Part shown: piece by piece, positions 56,212 to 64,000 of the stretch
How the letters are laid out: each line of letters starts with the position of its first letter
How positions within the stretch are numbered: the stretch's first letter is position 1
NCBI GenBank assembly: GCA_003600225.1
Contig: QZFT01000035.1
Location: 1 to 64,000 of the forward strand
DNA length: 64,000 nt
Direction of reading: 5' to 3'
Source: Pseudonocardiaceae bacterium YIM PH 21723
GTDB taxonomy: Bacteria > Actinomycetota > Actinomycetes > Mycobacteriales > Pseudonocardiaceae
Position numbers and translations under genes: made by a program
The notes under the pieces: model-generated
Told to the model about the DNA's origin: nothing
Database searches by the model: none
What the model saw: the letters and a program-made list of their open reading frames with translations, nothing else

Positions 56212-58150
56212 TCTTGTAGAGCCGGTGTCGTCCCTGCTCGGCGACCAGCGTGAAGCCCGGCGCCGCACGCGGGTCGTCGAGGCCCGGGTAGAGGTTGGTG
56301 TTCGGGTCCCAGGACCAGTAGTACTCGGGGTCGCTGAGCAGGTACGACACGTGCAATTCGCGGACCAGCGGGCAGACCCGCGGGTCGGTGGCCGCCCGGT
56401 TCAGGTGGTTCGCCAGGTAGGACCGGTCGGAGCCGGTATCGGTGAGCAGCAGCGTGCCGTAGAGAACGTGCCGCCCGGCCAGCGGGAACAGCATGGTCGA
56501 ACCGTTCCACGGGTTGGCGGCGATCACCGCGTCCGCCGGCACGACCCGGGCGATCTCCCGGTAGAGGTCGCGCTCCTGGTCGTCGACCAGCATGTCGTCC
56601 GGCCGGTCGTCGGTCACCCGGTAGAACTGGGCCAGCTGGGCGGCCAGTTGCGGCCGGTAGAAGTCCGTCTGCAGGCCGAGGACGAGCACGGCCAGGGTCA
56701 TCAGCACCGTGCTGGACAGCAGGAACGGCCTGCGGTTCCAGATCCACTCGGACAGGCTCTCGACCAGCCGGGCGGTGTACAGCAGGGTCACCATGACCAG
56801 GGGCACGGTCACCAGGGGGATCATCGCCGAGAGCCGGGGCGCGTTGTTGTACCAGTAGCCGGTGATGTGCATCTTGACCGGATCCACCATCCAGGCCGCG
56901 ACCACGTACAGCCCGGAGACCAGCGCGAAGTTCAGCACCAGCCAGCGTTCCCGCCGGTGGCAGACGGCGATCAGCACGCCGATCAGCATCAGCACGGACA
57001 GCGCGTAGGCGGGCGCGGTCCGGTTGGTGCTGTTGGTGAGCACCGCCCACACGGCGTCGGGCGCGTTCTGGATCGGCGGCCACAGCGTGCGCTTCACCGG
57101 GTAGAACGCCGGCATCCGGTCGACGACCAGTGCCGCACCGGCGGCCAGCAGGACGGCGCCCGCGACCGCCAGGTACCGCAGTGCGCCGCGGCCACGTGCC
57201 CAGCCGAGCAGCCCGAAGAACACGATCGGCGCGGCCATCACGGCCAGCGAGAAGGTGGCGTTCGGATGCGCGAGTCCGGTGCCCACCACGGTCAGCAGCA
57301 CCAGCAGCCAGGCCCGGGGCTTGCCGATGGCGTCCTGCCTGGCCAGGCCGGCCAGCGAGACCACCGCGGCCAGGCCGACCGGGACCAGCGCGATGCCCAG
57401 GGCGTTCGGCCACAGCGTGCCGTAGCTGATGAGGGTCCACGGGAAGGCCTGGAAGCAGACGGCGATCACCGGGGTGAGCAGGTAGACGCCGGTCTGCGGG
57501 CCCAGGATCTGCCTGACCAGCAGGGTCATCGTCAGCGGGAACACCACCACTGCGACCAGCAGGGCCAGCACGTTCGACACCACGATGACGTCGGCGCCCG
57601 AGCCCCACGCGGCGAGCGAAGCGAGGTCATGCCAGGCGGCCGGGTAGAAACCGCCGCCGGGTACCAGCGGGTTGATCAGCGAGTTGAGCGCGAGGCCCGA
57701 GCCGTTGTGCCGCTCCATGATCGCGGCGAGCCCGGCGTAGTGGAATACCGCGTCGAAGGCCTGGGCGATCCGGTCCAGCCCACCGGTTCCCTCGGCGAAG
57801 GTCCGCCAGCCGAGCCCGGCGGTGATCAGGCCGCCCACCGCCAATGCCACCCAGTGCTTGCCGGACAGCGATCCGACGGCCGGGTTACCGGCGCGGCGCA
57901 GCAGCCAGCCCACCGCGAGGCAGCCGAGAACCGCGACGAGTGCGGCCAGCGCGGCCGAGACCTGGGTCCACGGAACGCCCGCCAGACCGAACACGATGGC
58001 CGCCGTGCCGAGCGCGCCCGCACTCGCCGCCGGAGCGATGGCCAACGCGGTCAACCCACGCAGCCCGAGGGCCGCGGACATCGCCAGTCCCGGCAGGAAC
58101 AACCAGGCCAGACAGGTCAGGATGGCGGGTAACGCGTCAGGCCAGCTCAT
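56186..58150 (-). CDS. DUF6541 polytopic membrane protein, paralogue 2
   Basis: 654 residues with the same layout as the protein at 48631-50613: MSWPDALPAILTCLAWLFLP start, PAAWHDLASL, SYGTLWPNALGIALVPVGL, HPNATFSLA, HITGYWYNNAPRLSAMIPLV, then VDDQERDLYREIARVVPAD and NPWNGSTMLFPL. Its length and order suggest a duplication within this cluster, the two copies flanking an epimerase, GT2, flippase, PIG-L and SdrD block. Function as membrane glycosyltransferase is inferred. Its last 26 bases are shared with the end of the convergent SdrD-like gene. Confidence 0.78.
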   Translation of the reverse strand: MSWPDALPAILTCLAWLFLPGLAMSAALGLRGLTALAIAPAASAGALGTAAIVFGLAGVPWTQVSAALAALVAVLGCLAVGWLLRRAGNPAVGSLSGKHWVALAVGGLITAGLGWRTFAEGTGGLDRIAQAFDAVFHYAGLAAIMERHNGSGLALNSLINPLVPGGGFYPAAWHDLASLAAWGSGADVIVVSNVLALLVAVVVFPLTMTLLVRQILGPQTGVYLLTPVIAVCFQAFPWTLISYGTLWPNALGIALVPVGLAAVVSLAGLARQDAIGKPRAWLLVLLTVVGTGLAHPNATFSLAVMAAPIVFFGLLGWARGRGALRYLAVAGAVLLAAGAALVVDRMPAFYPVKRTLWPPIQNAPDAVWAVLTNSTNRTAPAYALSVLMLIGVLIAVCHRRERWLVLNFALVSGLYVVAAWMVDPVKMHITGYWYNNAPRLSAMIPLVTVPLVMVTLLYTARLVESLSEWIWNRRPFLLSSTVLMTLAVLVLGLQTDFYRPQLAAQLAQFYRVTDDRPDDMLVDDQERDLYREIARVVPADAVIAANPWNGSTMLFPLAGRHVLYGTLLLTDTGSDRSYLANHLNRAATDPRVCPLVRELHVSYLLSDPEYYWSWDPNTNLYPGLDDPRAAPGFTLVAEQGRHRLYKISACEPRR

Positions 58151-58267
58151 AGTCTGCCTTGTCTGCTTGTAGTGGGGCGCGCCATAGAGGATGGACTCGA
58201 GATCAGGTTATCCAGTGGAAGATCAAGCGCTTCTCCCGCCTATCGAAAACGGTGTGTGCGCCCATAG

Positions 58268-59509
<1,242 letters not shown>

Positions 59510-59515
59510 GAGACC

Positions 59516-61429
59516 ATGTCCAGCAAGACCGTGGCCGACACGTTCCTGGCTGAACAAGGCGGCAAGCCGAGCGGAAACACCGCACTGCAGCGGGTCATTC
59601 TCCCGCGGCTGGGTGACCCGCTCGACGTGCGTGCGCTGTACCTCGAAGAGGACAAGTCGAACCGGCAGCGCACCCGCACGCTCTCCCGTACCGCTGGACA
59701 GATTCCTCCGCAGTCCGAGGTCTCGTTCGCGACCTACTTCAACGCCTTCCCGGCCAGCTACTGGCGGAAGTGGACCTCGCTCTCCGAGGTCTTCCTGCGG
59801 CTGAAGCTGCGCGGCAACTGCCGGGTCGACATCTACCGGTCCAAGGCCGACGGCCAGCAGATCCACGTGGTCGGCGACGTCGTCAAGACCGAGGGCGAGC
59901 TGGAGTTCGCGCTGGAGCTGGCCCCGTTCGAGGACGGCGGCTGGTACTGGTTCGACATCACCTCGGAAGAGGACGAGGTCAGCCTGCTCGAGGGCGGCTG
60001 GCACGCCGGCCACGAGGCACCGGGCAAGGGCAGCATCGCCATCGGCATCTGCACCTACAACCGGCCGGACGACTGTGTGGCCGCGCTGGCCGCCGTCGGT
60101 GAGGACCCGGCCGTCTTCGGTGCCATCGACTCCATCGTGGTGGCCGACCAGGGCAACAAGCACGTCAAGGACGCCGAGGGCTTCGACGAGGCCAAGGCGG
60201 CGCTGGGCGACAAGCTGCGCATCGAGTACCAGGGCAACATGGGTGGCTCCGGTGGTTTCGCGCGCGGCGTGTACGAGGCGCTGACCGCCAGCCAGGCCGA
60301 CCACATCCTGCTGATGGACGACGACATCGTCGTCGAGCCGGACTCGATCCTGCGCCTGCTGGCCATGTCCCGCTACGCCACCGACCGGATGCTGGTCGGC
60401 GGGCAGATGCTGAACCTCCAGGCCCGTTCGCACCTGCACTCCATGGGTGAGGTCGTCGACCGCTGGCAGTTCATGTGGGGCGCCGCGCCGAACGTGCGGT
60501 ACGACCACGACTTCGCCCGCCGCCCGCTGCGCCGTTCCGCCCGTCTGCACCGGCGGATCGACGTGGATTACAACGGCTGGTGGATGTGCATGATCCCGCG
60601 CTCGGTGGCCGAGGAGATCGGGCTGCCGCTGCCGCTGTTCATCAAGTGGGACGACGCCGAGTACGGTCTGCGGGCCCAGGCCCACGGCTACCCGACCGCC
60701 AGCCTTCCCGGCGCGGCGATCTGGCACATGCCGTGGTCGGACAAAGACGACGCCACCGACTGGCAGGCCTACTTCCACCTGCGTAACCGCCTGGTCGTCG
60801 CCGCGCTGCACGGACCGGCCAATCCCAAGGGCATCATCCGGTCCAGCCTCAAGGCCACGATGAAGCACCTGCTGTGCCTGGAGTACTCCACGGTCGCGCT
60901 GCAGGACATGGCGATCAAGGACTTCATGGCGGGCCCGGACAACCTGTTCGAGCTGCTGCCGACCGCACTCGGCAAGGTGCGGGAGAAGCGGGGCACGTTC
61001 CCGGACGGGACGATCCTGCCCACCGCCCGCCAGCTGCCGCTGCCGTCGATGGACCCGTTGCACGCGGCCAGCTTCCTGAAGGTGCCGGTCGGCAAGGTGA
61101 ACATCGCCAAGACCGCGTTCAAGGCGCTGCTGCACAACTTCTCCAAGGCCAACCCGGTGCACCACGAGCGGCCGCAGGTGAACGTGCCCGCGCAGGACGC
61201 GCGCTGGTTCCTGCTGTCCCGGCTGGACGGCGCCACCGTCTCGGTCGCCGACGGCCGTGGTGTCGCGTACCGCAAGCGGGACAACAAGGTGTTCCGCAAG
61301 CTGCTGTTCACCCAGCTCCGCAACTACTGGAAGCTGCAGCGTGAGTACCCGCGTCTGGTCGAGCAGTACCGCAAGGCACTGCCCACGCTGACCAGCGTCG
61401 AGTCCTGGCAGAAGATCTTCAAGCCCTGA
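59516..61429 (+). CDS. glfT2: Galactofuranosyltransferase GlfT2
   Basis: Polymerises galactan by adding alternating beta-1,5 and beta-1,6 galactofuranose from UDP-Galf. 637 residues, the same length as the M. tuberculosis enzyme as I recall it. N-terminal beta-barrel (about 1-160), GT-A core beginning IAIGICTYNRPDDC, metal-binding DDD at 268-270, WW at 355-356, the putative base DD at 379-380 and the metal ligand His404 (AIWHMPW), then a helical C-terminal tetramerisation region. The stop overlaps the ATG of the acyltransferase gene (TGATG). This gene is good evidence for a galactofuran-bearing wall. Confidence 0.95.
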   Translation: MSSKTVADTFLAEQGGKPSGNTALQRVILPRLGDPLDVRALYLEEDKSNRQRTRTLSRTAGQIPPQSEVSFATYFNAFPASYWRKWTSLSEVFLRLKLRGNCRVDIYRSKADGQQIHVVGDVVKTEGELEFALELAPFEDGGWYWFDITSEEDEVSLLEGGWHAGHEAPGKGSIAIGICTYNRPDDCVAALAAVGEDPAVFGAIDSIVVADQGNKHVKDAEGFDEAKAALGDKLRIEYQGNMGGSGGFARGVYEALTASQADHILLMDDDIVVEPDSILRLLAMSRYATDRMLVGGQMLNLQARSHLHSMGEVVDRWQFMWGAAPNVRYDHDFARRPLRRSARLHRRIDVDYNGWWMCMIPRSVAEEIGLPLPLFIKWDDAEYGLRAQAHGYPTASLPGAAIWHMPWSDKDDATDWQAYFHLRNRLVVAALHGPANPKGIIRSSLKATMKHLLCLEYSTVALQDMAIKDFMAGPDNLFELLPTALGKVREKRGTFPDGTILPTARQLPLPSMDPLHAASFLKVPVGKVNIAKTAFKALLHNFSKANPVHHERPQVNVPAQDARWFLLSRLDGATVSVADGRGVAYRKRDNKVFRKLLFTQLRNYWKLQREYPRLVEQYRKALPTLTSVESWQKIFKP

Positions 61430-62655
61430 TGACCGAGGGCAACGGTACGACCCCGGATCTCCGGCCGCAGCAGGTGCTGCAGCCGGAGATCCGGTCGTTG
61501 ACGGGCTTACGGGCCATCGCGGCGATGTGGGTGGTCGTCTTCCACCTGCACTTCACGCCCGCTGACCCGTACGCGAAGTACTGGGCGCCGTTCTCCCCGC
61601 TGATCAAGTCCGGCCACCTCGGCGTGGACCTGTTCTACGTGCTCAGCGGGTTCGTCATCGTGCACGTGTACCTGAACAAGGTCGGTGCCCGGTTCTCCCC
61701 GCGCCCGGTGCTCAGTTTCCTGTGGGCCCGGGTCTGCCGGGTGTGGCCCGCGTACGCCGTGGTGGTCAACCTGTTCGGGGTCTGGCTGCTGCTGCGTTCC
61801 TGGCGGTGGCCCGGCGAACCGATCGCCTATCAGACGGTTCAGCCGGTGCTCTCGGCGTGGTCCTGGCTCAAGCAGATGCTGCTGGTCCAGCTGTGGCCGA
61901 AGCCGTTCTTCGACGGCACCTCCTGGGTCGGCGCCACCTGGTCGGTCAGCGCGGAGTGGCTCGCGTACTGCCTGTTCCCGATCGGCGCGCTGCTGATCTA
62001 CCGGCTGCGCAGGCTGCCCGCGGTCGTCCTGACCACGCTGGCCTTCACCGCGATGCTGCCGATGGTGGGGATGACCTACTTCACCGGCACGCCGTACTTC
62101 GCGTGGAGCTGGGTGCTGCGCATCCTGCTCGGCTTCCTGGCGGGCGCGTTGATCTGCCTGGCCGTGCGCAGGCTGCCGAAGACCGACCGGGTGCGGCAGA
62201 TCGCCAACTGGGTGTCCATCGTGGTCCTGGTGGAGATCGGCTTCATCCTGTGGTGGGCGGACACCCAGCAGGGTGCCGACCTGTACGGGGTGGCGATGCT
62301 GCTCTTCCCGCTGCTGGTGGGCTCGCTGGCGTTGTCCGACGCCGGTCCGGCGCGGTTCCTGTCCGGGGACATCCTGGTGCACGGCGGCCGGATCTCGTAC
62401 AGCCTCTACCTGGTCCACGTGCCGATCTTCGAGATCTTCTGGACGCTGTCCGTGCACGTGCCCCGGATCGGGCCCGGTTCCAAGCTGGACACCTTGCTCG
62501 TCCCGCAGTTGCTGCTGGTCGCTCTGCTGGCCGCGCACCTGTTGTGGAGGTACGTCGAGGAGCCGGCTCGCAAGAAGCTGCGCAAGTACGACCCGGGCAA
62601 GCTCCGCCGCCGTACGCCGGCGCCGGAACCCGAGCCCGCGCTCGCCCGGGGCTGA
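61429..62655 (+). CDS. Acyltransferase 3 (OafA-like) membrane protein
   Basis: 408 residues, start overlapping the glfT2 stop. About ten transmembrane helices; AT3 family features are EIRSLTGLRAIAAMWVVVFH at the first helix with the catalytic-type His, GHLGVDLFYVLSGFVI and the FLWARVCRVWPAY loop with R-x-x-R-like residues. These proteins O-acylate sugars outside the membrane. Coupling to glf and glfT2 suggests galactan or arabinogalactan is the acceptor; in mycobacteria succinyl groups decorate arabinogalactan, so succinylation is a reasonable guess. Confidence 0.85.
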   Translation: MTEGNGTTPDLRPQQVLQPEIRSLTGLRAIAAMWVVVFHLHFTPADPYAKYWAPFSPLIKSGHLGVDLFYVLSGFVIVHVYLNKVGARFSPRPVLSFLWARVCRVWPAYAVVVNLFGVWLLLRSWRWPGEPIAYQTVQPVLSAWSWLKQMLLVQLWPKPFFDGTSWVGATWSVSAEWLAYCLFPIGALLIYRLRRLPAVVLTTLAFTAMLPMVGMTYFTGTPYFAWSWVLRILLGFLAGALICLAVRRLPKTDRVRQIANWVSIVVLVEIGFILWWADTQQGADLYGVAMLLFPLLVGSLALSDAGPARFLSGDILVHGGRISYSLYLVHVPIFEIFWTLSVHVPRIGPGSKLDTLLVPQLLLVALLAAHLLWRYVEEPARKKLRKYDPGKLRRRTPAPEPEPALARG

Positions 62656-62666
62656 TGAGCTCCCTC

Positions 62667-62696
62667 GATGGCCCCGACCGGTTGGTCGGGGCCATC
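62667..62696 (+). terminator. Strong hairpin after the glf operon
   Basis: GATGGCCCCGACC (62667-62679) and GGTCGGGGCCATC (62684-62696), a perfect 13-bp stem with the tetraloop GGTT, 11 bases past the acyltransferase stop. Confidence 0.88.
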
Positions 62697-62717
62697 GGCC
62701 TGTGCGGCCTTAGTCCG

Positions 62718-62754
62718 GCTGGGCGCCCTGAACGACGCTTTCCGGGCGCCCAGC
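62718..62754. terminator. Second hairpin between convergent genes
   Basis: GCTGGGCGCCC (62718-62728) pairs perfectly with GGGCGCCCAGC (62744-62754) around a 15-base loop. It is between the glf operon and the convergent LuxR-type gene and probably serves the latter. Confidence 0.75.
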
Positions 62755-62795
62755 GGCCCAAACTCCGCGTTGATCAAGGCCAGGCATGGCCCGGG

Positions 62796-63542
62796 TCAGA
62801 TCCAGCCTCGGATGGCGGCCAGGTGACCGGCCTCGAACCGGCTGCGGGCGCCCAGTTGCTTCATCAGCCGGGCGATGCCGCGCTGGATGGTGCTCCGGGA
62901 GACGCCGAGCCGGTTGGCCACCGCCTCCTCGGTGAGCCCCTTGGCCAGCAGCTGCAACAGCGGCCGCAACTGGCCGTCCGGCTGATCCGGCGCGGGCGTT
63001 CCGTCGTGCCCCACCGGGACGGCGAGCTCCCAGCACTGCTCGAACAACAGCGTCACGGCCCGCACCACAGCGCCGTGCTCCACCCAGCCCAGGTCGTCCT
63101 GTTCGGGTAGCGCGACGAGCCGATCGTCGACCAGCAGCAGGTGTCCGGGCAGTGAGGCCGTCGTCCGCACCTCGCCGCCCAGCTGGCCGAGCCACTGCGT
63201 GTACAGGATGGTCGCCGGTGTGCTGTGCGGCGTCATGCGCGGCAGGAGCACCCGTAACCGCACCCCTCTGGCGAGCAGCCGCAGACCGGTCAGCAGGGCG
63301 GTGTCCATGTCACTCGGGGTGACCGGTGGATTCGGCAGCACAACGGCCACCGAGCTCTCCGCACTGGCCAGCACGTTCTCGGTCGTATTCTCGATGCATT
63401 GTTGATCGATATTGGTTTGTGTGTGTTCGCTTTGCGTGATTGATCCATTATCCGGCGTTATCACAGTAGTGATTCGGCCGGACTTCCTAAAGTGGACAGC
63501 CCCCCAGGCCGGCGACCGGAAATCGGTGTGATCGACAGTCAA
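62796..63542 (-). CDS. LuxR-type regulator with PLD-like/TrmB-type effector region
   Basis: 248 residues from a TTG start with GGGGA five bases upstream. Residues about 65-170 resemble the sensor region seen in TrmB-like and related actinomycete LuxR proteins (LLARGVRLRVLLPR, GGEVRTTASLPGHLLLVDDRL, VVRAVTLLFEQCWELAVPV); a LuxR-type helix-turn-helix closes the chain at about 185-245 (LLQLLAKGLTEEAVANRLGVSRSTIQRGI). No receiver domain, so not a classic response regulator. The first 60 residues are AT-rich at DNA level and Thr/Asn/Gln-rich, unlike the rest, so the true start may lie further in. It is divergent from a secreted protein gene at the window's right edge and may control it. Confidence 0.78.
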   Translation of the reverse strand: MTVDHTDFRSPAWGAVHFRKSGRITTVITPDNGSITQSEHTQTNIDQQCIENTTENVLASAESSVAVVLPNPPVTPSDMDTALLTGLRLLARGVRLRVLLPRMTPHSTPATILYTQWLGQLGGEVRTTASLPGHLLLVDDRLVALPEQDDLGWVEHGAVVRAVTLLFEQCWELAVPVGHDGTPAPDQPDGQLRPLLQLLAKGLTEEAVANRLGVSRSTIQRGIARLMKQLGARSRFEAGHLAAIRGWI

Positions 63543-63845
63543 GATATTCCCCAGTTGTTATCGACACTGCCTACTTCGCACAGCTCATCAGACCCTGTGC
63601 GGTCGAAAGCGTCCTCAGTGTAGAAGTTACCGTGGCCGGTCCGTTATACGAAACCCCTCACCTTGACAAGAGGGGTCGGTTGGTGCCAAAGCGTCAGGGT
63701 CTGGCGGAAACGCGTCAGACGCTTTTTGCCCATTGTTCAGGGGTTTAAATCCATCCGGGTCGTCCTGCACGCTGGATCGGGAAAAGCGGACTCGTGTCAA
63801 TACCGGGTCTCGCCACTGGGGATTCAGCACTCTAAGGGAGTAACA
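63543..63845. promoter_or_regulatory. 303-bp divergent regulatory region and leader
   Basis: Contains no gene. ACCCCTC (63653-63659) pairs with GAGGGGT (63670-63676) around a TTGACA-like hexamer (63663-63668), a candidate operator and -35. AAAGCGTC (63688-63695) pairs with GACGCTTT (63718-63725) and is followed by further T, giving a terminator-like hairpin about 120 bases before the next ATG. I searched by eye for the ydaO (c-di-AMP) riboswitch often found before wall-hydrolase genes in actinobacteria and did not recognise it. Confidence 0.45.
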
Positions 63846-64000
63846 ATGAGTCGACGCTCGTTGCGGGCAGCGCTGGGCACAGCGCTCGCCGCGGCGGTGT
63901 TCGCGCCGCTGGCGACGTTCGCGTTCGCCGCCACGGCGCACGCGGCCACCGGCCAGGACATCGCGAACCTGGCCAACGCCAACCTGGGCAAGACCGCCTG
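63846..64000 (+). CDS. Secreted protein, 3' end outside window (possible wall hydrolase)
   Basis: Only the first 51 residues are present. AGGGAG precedes the ATG. A clear signal peptide (MSRRSLRAALGTALAAAVFA onward) ends near ATAHA-A, about residue 34. The mature start GQDIANLANANLGKTA resembles the beginning of CHAP- or NlpC/P60-type amidase domains, in which a Cys usually follows this helix; the window ends there, so the assignment is tentative. Confidence 0.6.
   Translation, partial: MSRRSLRAALGTALAAAVFAPLATFAFAATAHAATGQDIANLANANLGKTA

Noticed and set aside
56078-58132. Plus-strand open frame of about 680 codons
   Set aside because: Shadow of the second DUF6541 gene; strongly biased His/Gln/Arg/Gly composition.
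63627-63941. Minus-strand frame of 104 codons at the right end
   Set aside because: It crosses the divergent regulatory region and the antisense strand of a clear signal peptide; no coding character.

Overview
The window is about 70% G+C, carries tightly packed genes with frequent GTG/TTG starts, and reads as the chromosome of a filamentous or related actinomycete. Several genes point to the mycolata/Pseudonocardiales side of that group: glf and a GlfT2-type galactofuranosyltransferase (arabinogalactan synthesis), a PpgS-like glycosyltransferase paired with a DUF2304 protein, and an order of core genes (pheA, phosphoglycerate-mutase-like, zincin, septum-formation-like membrane protein, serS) that I recall from the Rv3834c-Rv3838c region of Mycobacterium tuberculosis. 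Genus and species cannot be fixed from the sequence alone.

Layout. 0-8 kb: the 3' part of a fused CydDC-type ABC exporter, a GAF-domain histidine kinase and, 3.4 kb away on the other strand, a NarL-type response regulator; between them three secreted proteases (a metzincin-like DUF3152 protein, a single S1 protease and a two-domain S1 protease). A CIRCE operator precedes an Hsp20 gene. 8-19 kb: macro-domain protein, pheA and a phosphatase-like gene, an XRE/ImmA/membrane-protein operon, a zincin and septum-formation pair, a YjfM/YjfC/YjfL-like operon (DUF1190-like, ATP-grasp, DUF350), a solitary DUF397 gene, a nitroreductase and a PIG-V-like mannosyltransferase. 19-42 kb: the most unusual region. 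Two large secreted ALF-repeat polymorphic toxins, one ending in a TNT-type (NAD glycohydrolase) domain and one in Hint plus a colicin D-like tRNase domain, each have a small immunity-type gene directly behind them. Around them lie an ALF accessory protein, an ALF-ricin fusion, and three secreted trypsin-fold proteins that have lost all three catalytic residues and carry lectin-like C-termini. Housekeeping genes (serS, HAD phosphatase, lhgO) and a toxin-antitoxin pair with a frameshifted toxin are interspersed. 42-63 kb: a cell-envelope polysaccharide cluster with four GT2-fold enzymes including GlfT2, one GT4, two flippase-like proteins, a UDP-GlcNAc 2-epimerase-like enzyme, two DUF6541 paralogues, a PIG-L deacetylase, an SdrD-like surface protein, glf and an acyltransferase 3. 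The right end has a LuxR-type regulator and the start of a secreted protein.

How it fits together. The envelope cluster would build, flip and decorate a galactofuran-containing cell wall. The ALF region looks like a secreted antagonism or surface-interaction locus: Sec-exported toxins, their immunities in the same operon, and catalytically dead protease-fold lectins, one of them co-transcribed with the colicin D-like toxin and its immunity. I consider the ALF toxin plus pseudoprotease-lectin assembly the best candidate for an undescribed system.

The window also carries several families of non-coding palindromes: a 20-22 bp inverted repeat (PAL-A, five copies, two of them read through inside the two linkers of CydDC), a second hairpin pair, a cluster of GCAGTAAGGG hairpins, a roughly 440 bp MITE-like element with about 90 bp inverted arms, and a dispersed CCACAGTGG/CCACTGTGG palindrome. 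No rRNA, tRNA, CRISPR, integrase or transposase gene was seen.
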